From: Acidimicrobiales bacterium
Lineage (GTDB): Bacteria > Actinomycetota > Acidimicrobiia > Acidimicrobiales > SZUA-35
DNA: 64,000 bases
Assembly: GCA_020629155.1 (NCBI GenBank)
Contig: JAHDDW010000001.1
Coordinates: 346,454-410,453 of the forward strand
Reading direction: 5' to 3'
A model generated the notes under the pieces. The model had not been told where the DNA came from, made no database searches, and saw only the letters and a list, made by a program, of their open reading frames with translations. A program made the translations under genes and the position numbers. Positions 9,274-18,610 of the stretch are shown piece after piece. Every line of letters begins with the position of its first letter. Position 1 is the first letter of the stretch.

Positions 9274-9638
9274 CGCAAGACACCTTTTCTCCAGGCATAG
9301 ACAAGGCCCAGGGTTAATATGAAAATAAAGATAACCATTTCGCCAAGGCCGAAATAGCCGAGCTCTTCAAGACGGACCGCCCAAGGAAAGATAAAGACAG
9401 CTTCAACGTCAAACATCACAAAAAGCAGAGCAAAAATATAGTAACGAATCTGACTTTGCGACCAGCCTGTTCCTGTCGGGTTCACACCACTTTCATAATT
9501 CTTAACTTTTCCCTGACTAGGCCTGTTTGGCCGCAACAGCGAAGCAAGGCCTATGAGGCCACCTACCGCAGCTACACCAAGCAAGGCGAAGAGCAGTACA
9601 AGCAAGTATTCTCTGAGAAACTCTGACACAGCTAGCAA
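9264..9638 (-). CDS. nuoA: NADH-quinone oxidoreductase subunit A
   Basis: NuoA is a small three-helix membrane subunit at the interface of the two arms of complex I. The 124-residue protein has the characteristic acidic loop YESGVNPTG and the segment [20 protein letters not shown] in the second helix. It is the first gene of the operon on the minus strand, so the promoter should lie in the roughly 190 bases between 9639 and 9829. I could not pick out a convincing −35/−10 pair there. Confidence 0.95.
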   Translation of the reverse strand: MLAVSEFLREYLLVLLFALLGVAAVGGLIGLASLLRPNRPSQGKVKNYESGVNPTGTGWSQSQIRYYIFALLFVMFDVEAVFIFPWAVRLEELGYFGLGEMVIFIFILTLGLVYAWRKGVLRWV

Positions 9639-9829
9639 CTCTAGCGGCCGATCCTATCATTCGACAATATATAGAACGAAATTGCTTGCAAGTTTCACGC
9701 TAAGGCAAGAGTAAGGCTGCAAAGATTCAAAACTCTTTTTTGTTTCTAAAGAACTTAGACAATCTCGATTCATCAGGAATCCCTTTTCTTTCCTTAGATG
9801 AATATAACAGTCGGAGATACCCTTAAAGC

Positions 9830-10282
9830 ATGCTTCGACCTTCACCACAGGAATTCTTTTACGAAGACATCACCGTTGTATTTGATTCGTTGATCGATGG
9901 TGACCCAGCAAAAGGTTTTATGCCTGCATATCACTATCGAATTATTGATTCCAACAGCAACGACGTTGGGCATACCAATTTCAGGATAGGCGATTCAGAA
10001 CATATCAGAAAAGCAGCAGGACATATTGGGTTTGAGGTTAAAGCAGAATACCGAGGCCATCGCTTTGCGAAGAAAGCATGCTTAGCCTTAGCCCCTTGGG
10101 TTCGAGAGCTATCTGAAACAGTGATCATAACAGCAGACCCAGATAATCTTCCGAGCATCAAAACTATTGAAGCGATCGGTGCTTTATTCGATGATGAAGT
10201 TTCAGTACCGCCAAATGACCCTCATTACAAAAGGGGTAGCCGCCTAAAGCGTCGCTACCTCTGGAAACCAAACCCACGTTGA
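9830..10282 (+). CDS. GNAT-family N-acetyltransferase
   Basis: The 150-residue protein fits the GCN5-related acetyltransferase fold. The core pattern HIGFEVKAEYRGHRFAKKA at about residues 65–83 matches the β4 strand and acetyl-CoA pyrophosphate loop. IITADPDNLPSIKTIEAIG further on matches the conserved β5–α4 region with the Asn-x-x-Ser motif. The acceptor substrate cannot be inferred. It is transcribed divergently from the nuo operon, with a CGGAG sequence about 14 bases upstream of the ATG, which is rather far. The C-terminus is basic. Confidence 0.8.
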   Translation: MLRPSPQEFFYEDITVVFDSLIDGDPAKGFMPAYHYRIIDSNSNDVGHTNFRIGDSEHIRKAAGHIGFEVKAEYRGHRFAKKACLALAPWVRELSETVIITADPDNLPSIKTIEAIGALFDDEVSVPPNDPHYKRGSRLKRRYLWKPNPR

Positions 10283-10342
10283 ATATCTGGTGTTGCTACT
10301 ACTCATGATCTATATTTTCTGAAAAATCTCTACACTAAAGAT

Positions 10343-10945
10343 ATGCAGAAGCCGTCATTAATTTTATTCGACCTTGATGGAGTGCTACGACATTTCAGCG
10401 TGGCGATTCCACAGCAAGTCGAAAAAAACTATGGCCTTCAAGCAGGCATCCTCCCTTTGATTGCTTTCTCTTCCGGGCTGCTTACTGCTGTCACGACAGG
10501 ACAAATCACAAAGCAACAATGGATAGAGAAAGTTGGCGACAAAGTGGGCAACCCTCAAGCCGCACATGACTGGTTCCAAGATTCTGGCACTATTGACACC
10601 CAGATGGTTACTCTTATTAGGAAGCTTCGCAACGCTGGCTACAAAACGGCAATTTTAACAAACGGCACCGACACTATTCGAGACGAAATTGAAGCCTTCA
10701 ATTTGTCTCAATATTTCGACGCTATTTTTACGACAAACGAAATAGGATACGCCAAACCCAGCCCACGGGCATACCAACACGTCTGCGAAAAGCTCAACCT
10801 TGAACCAAATAAAATAGTTTTTATCGATGACAAAGCAAGCAACATAGCTGGCGCCGAAGCCGTGGGGTTCACAGGCCACCTGTTTCGGAACGTAGAGACT
10901 CTACAAAAATTTCTCGCAACAAAAGCTATCCTGAACGCTACTTGA
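10343..10945 (+). CDS. HAD-superfamily hydrolase
   Basis: This 200-residue haloacid dehalogenase-like enzyme has all four motifs: LFDLDGVL with the nucleophile and acid aspartates at residues 10 and 12, AILTNGT (motif II), the lysine in GYAKPSPRAY (motif III) and FIDDKASNIAGA (motif IV). A helical cap lies between motifs I and II. Such proteins are usually small-molecule phosphatases or, less often, dehalogenases; the substrate cannot be told from sequence. It stands 60 bases after the acetyltransferase in the same direction and could be co-transcribed. Confidence 0.87.
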   Translation: MQKPSLILFDLDGVLRHFSVAIPQQVEKNYGLQAGILPLIAFSSGLLTAVTTGQITKQQWIEKVGDKVGNPQAAHDWFQDSGTIDTQMVTLIRKLRNAGYKTAILTNGTDTIRDEIEAFNLSQYFDAIFTTNEIGYAKPSPRAYQHVCEKLNLEPNKIVFIDDKASNIAGAEAVGFTGHLFRNVETLQKFLATKAILNAT

Positions 10946-10983
10946 AGATCATAGACACGTTGAAACAACAAGCCAAACGCCAA

Positions 10984-12747
10984 TCATACATCAGCGTGGA
11001 CTTTTGACGGAACGAGATCTTCACTTGTCAAGAAAATATCGTCATGGTCATGCTTTTGTGTGTACAAAGGCACCGTCAATTTGAATGTGGCTCCTCCACC
11101 TAACGTTGGGACCAGCGTAATATCGGCGTCATGCTGTTCAGCAACTTGTTTCGTTAAAGACAGACCAAGACCTGCCCCTCCGCGACCTGCACCTCGGCGA
11201 ATCCTAGAAGTTGTGATTCGGTAGAACGGAAGGAAAATTTTGTCGCCGTACTCAGCGTCAATCCCTGGACCGTGATCAATCACAGAAACAATAACATCCG
11301 TTTCAGAAGTAGTAAGCCCAAGACAAATGTCAGTGCCAGTAGCGCTATGTTGACACGCATTCGCACCCAAATTTAGTATTGCTTGGTGGAGACGACTCGC
11401 ATCGCCAAGAACGTGAGCAGAGCGTGCAGAAATAGCAACATCTAGACACTGGTCAGGGTATGCGGCGCGTAAATCATCGGCCACGCCCAGTACGATTTGC
11501 ACCATGTCGACGCGATCGAATGAAATATCATCAGCTTTCCCATGACGAGCTAAATCCAACATGTTTGTTACCAACTGGCACAACCGTTCGCTTTCGCTGC
11601 CGATACGACGCATCGCCCTGTCAAGCTCAACCGGTTTACGCAAAATATTTTTTACATACAAATCGCTATACCCTTTTAACGCTGTTAACGGTGTCCGCAA
11701 CTCATGCGATGCATCGGCCAAGAAACGCTGCATGTCATCTCTTGCACGTGTCGCCTCGTTCGCTGACTGTTCGCTTTCATCGAGCGTTGTTCGAAGCTGC
11801 GCCAACATGTCTTCTAAATCGCCTGCAAGTTCTATGGTTTCCCGAGAACCGCTTGAAGTTTTAATCGGCGTATCGAGTGCACCGCCAGCGATTTTATTCG
11901 CAGCTTCAGTCATATTCGCAACAGGCTTTGTGACCATTGTTGCAATCAGCCAAACAACAAAGCATTCAAGAGCAAAAATAACTAGCCCTCCAAATAACAG
12001 TCTGCTTCGCAGCGAACTTACCGACGCATCTACTTGGTCGAGTGGCAACGCTGAAATCATAGTATCGCTACCTAAAGCACCGCTAACTTTTACTCTGTAT
12101 CGTGCAGGCTTATCAACAGTTTTTAAACCTTTTTCGCTTATCAACTCGCTAAGCATAGTAGCGTCAAAAGGCTGGCTGCCAAAAAATTCGCGTTTTACTT
12201 GACCATCAGACCCTACGATAAAATGTATAGGAGCATCAGCCACAAATTGGCCGCTAGGGGCAGCGAGCCCTAACGGCGCAACTGGCTGGCTAGTACTTTC
12301 GAGCCCAAGCGGACCGAAGCCTTGCCCCACATCTTCATCTGTATCTGTTTGTTCAGAAAGTGCAACCCCTTGCGAGTCCAAAGACAACGGGCCGAAACCT
12401 GCGGTTGTGCTAGAGGCTTCTGGCTGCGATCGTTGTGTATCGAGCCCAAGCGGGCCAAAACCACTTACTTGAGACGTCTGTGTTTGCTCGTTCGGCTCGC
12501 TTTCTATCGGCGGCGGCGTCACGTTAGCTTCGGTCGAAGCGAACGGTGCAGCAGACACTTGGCCTGGCTCCCCAAACGGAGGTGGGGCAAGAAAAGCTCG
12601 CTCGATACGCGCCAGTTCATCGTCGACCCCAGCGAGCAAATCTTCGTGAGTTGTTTTTTCGATATAGATACCGAGAGCAGCAAGCCCTAACGAAAACGTT
12701 ATCAAAATAGGCCACAGCATAAGCCAACGTAAAGGAAACCGTTTCAT
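10984..12747 (-). CDS. Sensor histidine kinase (HAMP–HisKA–HATPase) with GFGPLGL repeats in the sensor domain
   Basis: The 587-residue membrane histidine kinase has helices at about residues 9–29 and 250–271 enclosing an extracytoplasmic domain, then a HAMP region. The phosphorylated histidine is H348 in ADASHELRTPLTALKGY. ATP-binding boxes follow: N-box NLGANACQHS, G1 DHGPGID and G2 GGAGLGLS. The architecture resembles mycobacterial TcrY/TrcS-type kinases. Its sensor part carries three copies of the octapeptide GFGPLGLD/E (about 96–103, 117–124, 143–150) and a relic (APLGLAAP) in a Ser/Thr/Gln-rich low-complexity stretch. The gene follows its response regulator after two bases, so the pair is surely one operon. 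The signal is unknown. Confidence 0.93.
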   Translation of the reverse strand: MKRFPLRWLMLWPILITFSLGLAALGIYIEKTTHEDLLAGVDDELARIERAFLAPPPFGEPGQVSAAPFASTEANVTPPPIESEPNEQTQTSQVSGFGPLGLDTQRSQPEASSTTAGFGPLSLDSQGVALSEQTDTDEDVGQGFGPLGLESTSQPVAPLGLAAPSGQFVADAPIHFIVGSDGQVKREFFGSQPFDATMLSELISEKGLKTVDKPARYRVKVSGALGSDTMISALPLDQVDASVSSLRSRLLFGGLVIFALECFVVWLIATMVTKPVANMTEAANKIAGGALDTPIKTSSGSRETIELAGDLEDMLAQLRTTLDESEQSANEATRARDDMQRFLADASHELRTPLTALKGYSDLYVKNILRKPVELDRAMRRIGSESERLCQLVTNMLDLARHGKADDISFDRVDMVQIVLGVADDLRAAYPDQCLDVAISARSAHVLGDASRLHQAILNLGANACQHSATGTDICLGLTTSETDVIVSVIDHGPGIDAEYGDKIFLPFYRITTSRIRRGAGRGGAGLGLSLTKQVAEQHDADITLVPTLGGGATFKLTVPLYTQKHDHDDIFLTSEDLVPSKVHADV

Positions 12748-12749
12748 AC

Positions 12750-13451
12750 TTACCCCGCCCTCAAGAGATAGCCTGCACCACGACGAGTATGAATCAAAGG
12801 CACTTGCCCATCATCAATTTTACGTCGCAAATAACCAATATATGTTTCTACAACATTATCGCTGCCAGCGTAATCGTAATCCCAAACATTGACAAGAATT
12901 TGTGTTTTTGACACTACCGTTCCAGCGTTCACCATAAGGTAGTGCAGCAGTTTAAACTCGGTCGGCGACAACTTCACAAGTTTGCCGCCGCGTCTAACCT
13001 CTTGTGCTTTTGTTTCCAAACTGAGGTCACCAATGTGAAACTGATCATCTGTGTCTCTTGTCCGAGAGCGACGCAAAATGGCGGCCACACGCAGCGTCAA
13101 CTCGTCGACGCTGAAAGGTTTTGTAAGATAGTCATCGCCGCCTGTCACAAAACCTTTTATGCGATCTTCTGGCGCGTCACTTGCTGTCAAGAATAACACT
13201 GGACAGAAATTACCTGACTCTCGAAGGCGGCGACACACCTCGTAGCCATCAAGGTTTGGCAACATCACATCCAATACGATTAAATCGAAAGCAGACGACT
13301 GCGCTAGCGACAAGCACGACGTACCATCGCCTGTTTGCGTCACCGAGTGACCTTGATATCGAAGCGCGGTCGACGCTATATCGTTAATAGCAGGTTCATC
13401 GTCGACGACTAAAATTCGACTAGCGATGTTTGTATACGTTGTGGCGGTCAT
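12750..13451 (-). CDS. OmpR/PhoB-type response regulator
   Basis: This is a 233-residue two-domain regulator. The receiver domain has the acidic pair in ILVVDDEP, the phosphoacceptor Asp61 in LIVLDVMLP and the lysine in DYLTKPF. The C-terminal winged helix is of the OmpR/PhoB type (LSPTEFKLLHYLM … VVETYIGYLRRKID … RGAGYLLR). I chose the ATG at 13451 because it gives the standard length; the frame is open upstream to 13700 but shows no homology there. It is the first gene of the operon with the histidine kinase. The 363-base gap upstream contains strong inverted repeats. Confidence 0.93.
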   Translation of the reverse strand: MTATTYTNIASRILVVDDEPAINDIASTALRYQGHSVTQTGDGTSCLSLAQSSAFDLIVLDVMLPNLDGYEVCRRLRESGNFCPVLFLTASDAPEDRIKGFVTGGDDYLTKPFSVDELTLRVAAILRRSRTRDTDDQFHIGDLSLETKAQEVRRGGKLVKLSPTEFKLLHYLMVNAGTVVSKTQILVNVWDYDYAGSDNVVETYIGYLRRKIDDGQVPLIHTRRGAGYLLRAG

Positions 13452-13692
13452 ATAGTTTCCATCTTTTCCAAACCTGTGATCAACCTGAGAGCGATCTCTC
13501 AGGCTTCTCACAGACAACTTGTCCATAATACTAGCATGACCTCGAAACATAGCTTTGCTAGAGCAGTCAACAATTTGGTTGGAGTTCCAACCCCAATCAG
13601 TGGGTCGTCCTACCCAAGACGAACCACCCGCCTTTATAGAGACATTATTCACACAATTTTTATTCGCTAAAACGGATGAAATTGTATGACTC

Positions 13693-13767
13693 TTGGACAA
13701 TCTTCCCTCAATTGTCCAAGGTTAGAGCGGGACTTGACACTTCGTCAAGTCCCGCTCCTTTAACCTT
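13693..13767. promoter_or_regulatory. Two adjacent strong inverted repeats in the 13,452–13,814 gap
   Basis: The first repeat has 9-bp arms, TTGGACAAT (13693–13701) and ATTGTCCAA (13711–13719), with a 9-base spacer. The second has perfect 14-bp arms, GAGCGGGACTTGAC (13725–13738) and GTCAAGTCCCGCTC (13744–13757), with a 5-base loop, and AAGGTT/AACCTT can pair outside it. The second could be a terminator, although no long T-run follows on either strand. The pair could equally be operators for the divergent genes on either side. The rest of this gap shows nothing recognisable. Confidence 0.6.
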
Positions 13768-13814
13768 AGGCAGTTACCTGAACATCCTCTTTTGACGCTG
13801 TAGGATGAGAGTAC

Positions 13815-14882
13815 ATGAATGCTCAAGCTCCTTATGGAAATACTGACAATAGCCGAGTCGCCAAGACAGTGCTCGCAGTTTTTGCTGCAGCGCTTCTTAT
13901 TACGGGAGCCCTTTGGATACGTCAAAGCCGCGCGGGTGATGAAACAGCCCAGTCAAACGATGTTAGAAATCCTGATTCTGACGAGAGCCAAACAAAAAAG
14001 CCTGTTGCCTTAGTATGCTCAACCGAAACAGCACTAGCCTGCCAGAAAATTCAAGACAACCCCAAGATCAAAGATCTAGGTGTAACAATTTCTGTTGAAA
14101 ATCCTGGCGATACGGCACAACAGTTTATCGAATCAGAAAATATTCAACCAACGCTGTGGTTAACAGCCCAACCGTGGGCAGCTATAACATTGTCAGAACG
14201 GCAACGACTCGGCAAACCTCAACGAATCTCTACTCAAGGCGAACCAGTAGCAACAAGCCAGTTTGTCCTCGCCATTTGGGAAGAACGTGCAGCCGCTTTA
14301 GAAAAAACGTGCACTCCAATCACCTGGCGATGCCTCGGTGACACCGCAGGCAAGAACTGGACCACGCTTGAAGGACAAGCTACCTGGGGTGCTCTTAAAC
14401 CAGGCCACCCACCAGCAGATACATCAACGGCAGGACTGTATAGCACGATCGCTTTAACGAATGCCTATTTCGCAGATCAAACCTATGCAGCTAACGATTT
14501 TAAAGAGCGGCAATTTCGATCATGGTTTAGCAACTTTGCCGCTTCTGTCCCAAGTTTCACTCCTTTAGCAGGGACCCCATTAGATCAAATGCTTCTCACA
14601 GGGCCAGCCTCATATGATTATGCAGCTACGACAACAGCGCAAGCGGCTGACCAAATTGCTGCTTCACGACAACGAGACAAGATAAAAATCGTCGAAACAG
14701 ACCTTGTTATCACGCTGCAACTTGTTTCGCTAGCAAACGCTGACCGCTCAGAAGTAGAGTCTTTAGTAGCAGAAGCGCTTCAAGAAACAGGATGGGATGA
14801 ACCACGTGGCGTCGAAGATTCAACCTTACCTAGCGCTGGCGTTATGCAAGCCCTCCTAACGTTATGGCAACAGACTTCCTAA
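13815..14882 (+). CDS. Membrane-anchored protein with a substrate-binding-protein-like ectodomain
   Basis: The 355-residue protein has a single N-terminal membrane helix (about 22–36) and an extracytoplasmic domain. The part from KKPVALVCSTETA onwards reads like a shortened periplasmic-binding-protein lobe, similar in style to the solute-binding half of the next gene product. AGGATGAGAG lies upstream of the ATG. It is followed 84 bases later by the substrate-binding/VWA lipoprotein gene, with which it probably forms an operon. No ABC permease is nearby, so a role in transport is not supported. Function unknown. Confidence 0.75.
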   Translation: MNAQAPYGNTDNSRVAKTVLAVFAAALLITGALWIRQSRAGDETAQSNDVRNPDSDESQTKKPVALVCSTETALACQKIQDNPKIKDLGVTISVENPGDTAQQFIESENIQPTLWLTAQPWAAITLSERQRLGKPQRISTQGEPVATSQFVLAIWEERAAALEKTCTPITWRCLGDTAGKNWTTLEGQATWGALKPGHPPADTSTAGLYSTIALTNAYFADQTYAANDFKERQFRSWFSNFAASVPSFTPLAGTPLDQMLLTGPASYDYAATTTAQAADQIAASRQRDKIKIVETDLVITLQLVSLANADRSEVESLVAEALQETGWDEPRGVEDSTLPSAGVMQALLTLWQQTS

Positions 14883-14966
14883 CCGCAACAGCGGCCAAAG
14901 CCCTCAATCGCAAATGTGCACCGAAGAGGTAGAATCTTTGTACTCCCTCTTCTAGGAACGCACCTC

Positions 14967-16811
14967 ATGAAAAAAACAAAACGTAGCTTCATTAGTTCAC
15001 TCACAGTTACTTGCCTCCTTCTAGTCACAGCATGCACGACACCTGATGAACAATCACAATCGCAAACAACAACAGTTGGCAGTCCAGACTCTATTGCAGA
15101 TCTAGGCGACCCTAAAGATTGCATTATTGTCGACATGTCTGTTTCTTCAGAGAAAATCGAGCTTCTCACAGAGCTTGCTCGATCGTTCAATGAAGGAGAT
15201 GCAGCTGTTGATGACAAATGTGTTTTCGCTCGACCACAGAAAAAAGCTTCAGGCGGCGCGATGAAACTGCTAGCCGAAGGGTGGGACGAAACAACTGAAG
15301 GACCTAAACCAGTTGTATGGTCGCCTGCAGCCAGCACATGGGGGCCTATTCTCAACGCCAGACTTTCCGCCCAAGGCAAACCAGAAATTGTGGGCGATGG
15401 CAAACCGTTTATGCTCACTCCCCTTGTCATCGCGATGCCAGAGCCTATGGCGAAAGCAATCGGCTGGCCTAATGAATCTATCGGCTGGGCCGACATTTTA
15501 GAGCTAACCAACGATGACCAAGGGTGGGCGCGCTATGGGCATCCTGAATGGGGAGAATTTAAACTCGGCAAAACAAACCCTAACTTCTCAACTTCAGGAC
15601 TTTCTGCGCTATTGGCACAAACCTATGCTGCGACTAACAAATCATCTGGCCTAACAAAAGAAGACCTCGCCAAGGAAGATGTGAAAGCATTTGGCGAAGG
15701 CATCGAACAATCTGTTGTTCACTACGGCGACACGACACTGACCTTTTTAAACAACTGGTACAAAGCCGATCAACGAGGTGCCGCACTTAGCTATGTTTCA
15801 GCAGCAGCGGTGGAAGAAAAATCAGTGATCGACTATAACGCCGGCAATCCAGACGGCGTGTTAGACCCTGGAGAAGAAGCACGACCGCCACGTATCCCTC
15901 TTGTGGCTATCTATCCAGAAGAAGGCACCGTTTTTTCTGATAATCCTTTCTATATCTTAGATGCAGAATGGGTTGACGAAGATGAAAAGAAAGCTGCACA
16001 GCTCTTTAGCGACTTTGTACAAACTGCTGAGAACCAAGAGAAAGTTCTTGCGTTCGGTTTCCGACCAGGCAACCCAAACGTCGCTATTAGCGAACCGATT
16101 ACAAAAGCAAATGGGTTAGATCCCGACCAGCCGCAAACGCTACTTGAGATTCCTGACCCTTCAGTAATGGTTTCACTTCTCGAACGATGGGCAGAGCAGC
16201 GCAAAGGCGCGAACGTAACAATTTTAGTTGACGTGTCAGGTTCGATGGGCGAACCAGCCGATGGTTCGAATACAAGATTAGACCTTGCGAAACAGGCAAC
16301 GATATCTTCGCTTGATCAATTTAAAGATGATGACCTTGTTGGACTGGCTACCTTCACGACAAACAGCCAAGGCACCGAGGATCTCATTACAACTTTGGTT
16401 GAGCCAGCACCTGTCGGCCAGAACAAAGAAAGAATAAAAAACACAGTGCGTGGTTTGTTTCCTCAAGATGGAACACCGCTCTATACAGCCACATCGCAGA
16501 CATATAGCAGCGCTGTGGAGTCCTATGACCCGACAAGAATTAACGCTGTTGTGCTTCTTTCTGACGGCGTGAACGATGACGGTGTCTCCAGCGATGACCA
16601 ACAACAACTTGATGCGCTGCTTGCGACACTTAGCGCTGGCTCAGAAGGCAAGATAACAAAACCAGTGCGCGTGTTTCCAATCGCATACGGTGACGGCGCA
16701 GACCTTGCTGTGCTTGAACAGATCGCCGACGCTACAACATCGGCTGTCTATAACTCACAAGATCCACAGTCGATAGAGAAAGTCTTCGCCGAAGTTATCT
16801 CTAACTTCTAA
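14967..16811 (+). CDS. Lipoprotein with solute-binding-like and von Willebrand factor A domains
   Basis: The 614-residue lipoprotein has its lipobox cysteine near residue 23 (LLVTAC). Residues of about 40–400 look like an extracellular solute-binding protein. The C-terminal third is a VWA domain with an intact metal-ion site, DVSGSMG, near residue 422, and a later DGTPLYTAT. The fusion is known from actinobacteria as a surface protein of uncertain role. I chose the ATG at 14967 because it gives a clean signal peptide; the upstream in-frame start does not. It lies between a membrane-anchored relative and a coiled-coil membrane protein. Confidence 0.85.
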   Translation: MKKTKRSFISSLTVTCLLLVTACTTPDEQSQSQTTTVGSPDSIADLGDPKDCIIVDMSVSSEKIELLTELARSFNEGDAAVDDKCVFARPQKKASGGAMKLLAEGWDETTEGPKPVVWSPAASTWGPILNARLSAQGKPEIVGDGKPFMLTPLVIAMPEPMAKAIGWPNESIGWADILELTNDDQGWARYGHPEWGEFKLGKTNPNFSTSGLSALLAQTYAATNKSSGLTKEDLAKEDVKAFGEGIEQSVVHYGDTTLTFLNNWYKADQRGAALSYVSAAAVEEKSVIDYNAGNPDGVLDPGEEARPPRIPLVAIYPEEGTVFSDNPFYILDAEWVDEDEKKAAQLFSDFVQTAENQEKVLAFGFRPGNPNVAISEPITKANGLDPDQPQTLLEIPDPSVMVSLLERWAEQRKGANVTILVDVSGSMGEPADGSNTRLDLAKQATISSLDQFKDDDLVGLATFTTNSQGTEDLITTLVEPAPVGQNKERIKNTVRGLFPQDGTPLYTATSQTYSSAVESYDPTRINAVVLLSDGVNDDGVSSDDQQQLDALLATLSAGSEGKITKPVRVFPIAYGDGADLAVLEQIADATTSAVYNSQDPQSIEKVFAEVISNF

Positions 16812-16836
16812 GCGCATAATCAAGAAAAGTAGCAAG

Positions 16837-17559
16837 ATGACCTTTAAAGATCGATTTCTAACTCCACAAGTGGCACGGGCAATGCTTTCGCCACTTGCTA
16901 TTGTTGCCACTGCCCTTGGCGCATCACTAGCTATCGCTCTCAGCTGGCCATTTCTTGCTATTGCTGCAAGTGGAGCCGCTGGGTGGGCGACGCGAGTTGG
17001 TGTAGCACTGCCGAGAGCAAAATCTCAACCAGGTGGCCCTTCCAAGTCGGCACTTGCTGCGTTGTCTAACCCTTGGCAATCATTTTATCGTGATGCATCA
17101 AGCACCAAAGAACAATTTGATCAGACAATTGCCAACGCAAAGAAAGGCCCATTACAACAACGGCTTACCCAAATGAGCGCTCGCCTTGACTTAGCGCTAG
17201 AAAAAGCCTGGACTCTTTCGTCACACGGACATGCGTTGAGCCAGGCTCGCAAGCGAATTGATGTCGCAACAGCCATGCGTGAACTAGAGCAGTTTGAAGG
17301 CGCTGCGAACAGTGAGATCGCGAAACGCACACAATCATCGTTACAAGCACAAATAGATTCAGCGAAACGAATCGACGAGATAACACATGATGCCTATGAC
17401 CGTTTAACATTGATCAACGCCCACCTTGATGAGGCTGTGGCACAAGCGGCTGTGCTTAGCGTAACTGCCCAGACTCCTAGCGAGCTCAGCGATCTTGACC
17501 ACGAAGTGAGCGACATAGTTGAAGAAATGGGAGCCCTGGAGCAAGCCTTAGCAGGGTGA
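16837..17559 (+). CDS. Membrane protein with N-terminal helical hairpin and coiled coil
   Basis: The 240-residue protein begins with two close hydrophobic segments (about 16–50), followed by a long, charged, Ala/Gln/Glu-rich helical region to the C-terminus that should form coiled coils. I do not recognise a named family. It lies 25 bases after the VWA lipoprotein and is probably co-transcribed. Coiled-coil membrane proteins accompany VWA proteins in several stress- or envelope-related clusters, but that comparison is only suggestive here. Confidence 0.7.
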   Translation: MTFKDRFLTPQVARAMLSPLAIVATALGASLAIALSWPFLAIAASGAAGWATRVGVALPRAKSQPGGPSKSALAALSNPWQSFYRDASSTKEQFDQTIANAKKGPLQQRLTQMSARLDLALEKAWTLSSHGHALSQARKRIDVATAMRELEQFEGAANSEIAKRTQSSLQAQIDSAKRIDEITHDAYDRLTLINAHLDEAVAQAAVLSVTAQTPSELSDLDHEVSDIVEEMGALEQALAG

Positions 17560-17732
17560 CTTACAATAACGGGCATCTTTATTTGACCATCTCAGAATCA
17601 AGACAGAGCAAAAACGATAGCGCTACACCCTTGGAATCAACCGTCTAGCTTACATCTCAGCCAAGTTGCTTCGAGTGAACAAAAGCTACGTTATCGTCAG
17701 TGTGTGAAACACTTTTTGGTTAGACTTGGTTG

Positions 17733-18503
17733 ATGGGCATACTAACTACTCCAAAATCAAAAAAGATTTTACCTTTCCTGTTCGCAGGCGCTGTTTTCTT
17801 GACTGCTTGCGGCCAAGATACTGAAAAAAGCAGTGATGGTGACAACACAAACTCTGCGAAGGTGATTGAGAACGAACCAATCACTGGCGATTTTTGCGGC
17901 GAAGGACAAGACGAAACAGCATCCAATGGGGTGTTTTGTTCTGATGAGCTAGGTCTCAAGTTTGAGGTGCCACCTGCTTTCGCAGGCAAATTAGAACCAG
18001 CAAAAGTTACAAGTGACAGTCTTAATGAAGATATGGAACTTATAGAAGTAGATAGCCTTGTTGGGTACAATGCAGATTTGAATGCTAGGACTGTTGAAGG
18101 CAAAGAAAACAGTAGAGGCAACGCATTCTCTGTTCTAAATGTTGCTGAGTTCCCTAAAGATGCAGTCGGTATCGACGGTTGGGCTAATGGCTATTACGAT
18201 GTAGAAACTGAAAAGGTTGTAAACCTGTTCGGTTCTGCCGACACTGATGAGTTTCAGCATGTCATCATCGACGGTATCAAGGTGTACCATGACGGTTTCG
18301 ATGGCTCAGGCGGTGGAGACACCCCAATATATGGCGAAGCATATCTTTTCGAAAAAAATGACAAACTCTATCGTGTCCACTTTAGAGCTGTGACAGCTCC
18401 TACTGTTGACGCAGAAACAAGCAAACTGGTGCAAGAATCTGTCGATTTCGTTGGCGAGGACGCAGAAAACAAGTTGTTGCAAAGTTTGAGAATAAAAAGC
18501 TGA
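17733..18503 (+). CDS. Hypothetical lipoprotein
   Basis: The 256-residue protein starts with a basic segment and a hydrophobic stretch ending in FLTAC, a lipobox with cysteine near residue 27, so it should be a membrane-anchored lipoprotein. The mature part is acidic and starts with a Ser/Asp/Asn linker. No domain is recognised. The ATG at 17733 is preferred over the TTG immediately before it. The 173-base gap upstream holds a GGAATCAACCGTCTAGCTT-like motif that recurs near 32600, 37230 and 47790, so the gene is probably not part of the preceding operon. Confidence 0.75.
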   Translation: MGILTTPKSKKILPFLFAGAVFLTACGQDTEKSSDGDNTNSAKVIENEPITGDFCGEGQDETASNGVFCSDELGLKFEVPPAFAGKLEPAKVTSDSLNEDMELIEVDSLVGYNADLNARTVEGKENSRGNAFSVLNVAEFPKDAVGIDGWANGYYDVETEKVVNLFGSADTDEFQHVIIDGIKVYHDGFDGSGGGDTPIYGEAYLFEKNDKLYRVHFRAVTAPTVDAETSKLVQESVDFVGEDAENKLLQSLRIKS

Positions 18504-18610
18504 GAGAAGTGCAGTTATAGTACTTTTCAATCAAAACGCTTCGCTGAAGAGCTCACTGGAAGTTACGTACACAGATTTACTTCCCTATAAGCCCTATAAG
18601 GTTTGCCGTC

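Noticed and set aside
9639-9829. Small minus-strand ORF upstream of nuoA
   Set aside because: Cys/Phe/Leu-rich 63-residue reading with no ribosome-binding site, overlapping the acetyltransferase start. More likely the nuo promoter region.
13452-13700. N-terminal extension of the response regulator
   Set aside because: The frame is open, but the receiver domain starts normally from 13451 and the extension has no homology. It is intergenic DNA.
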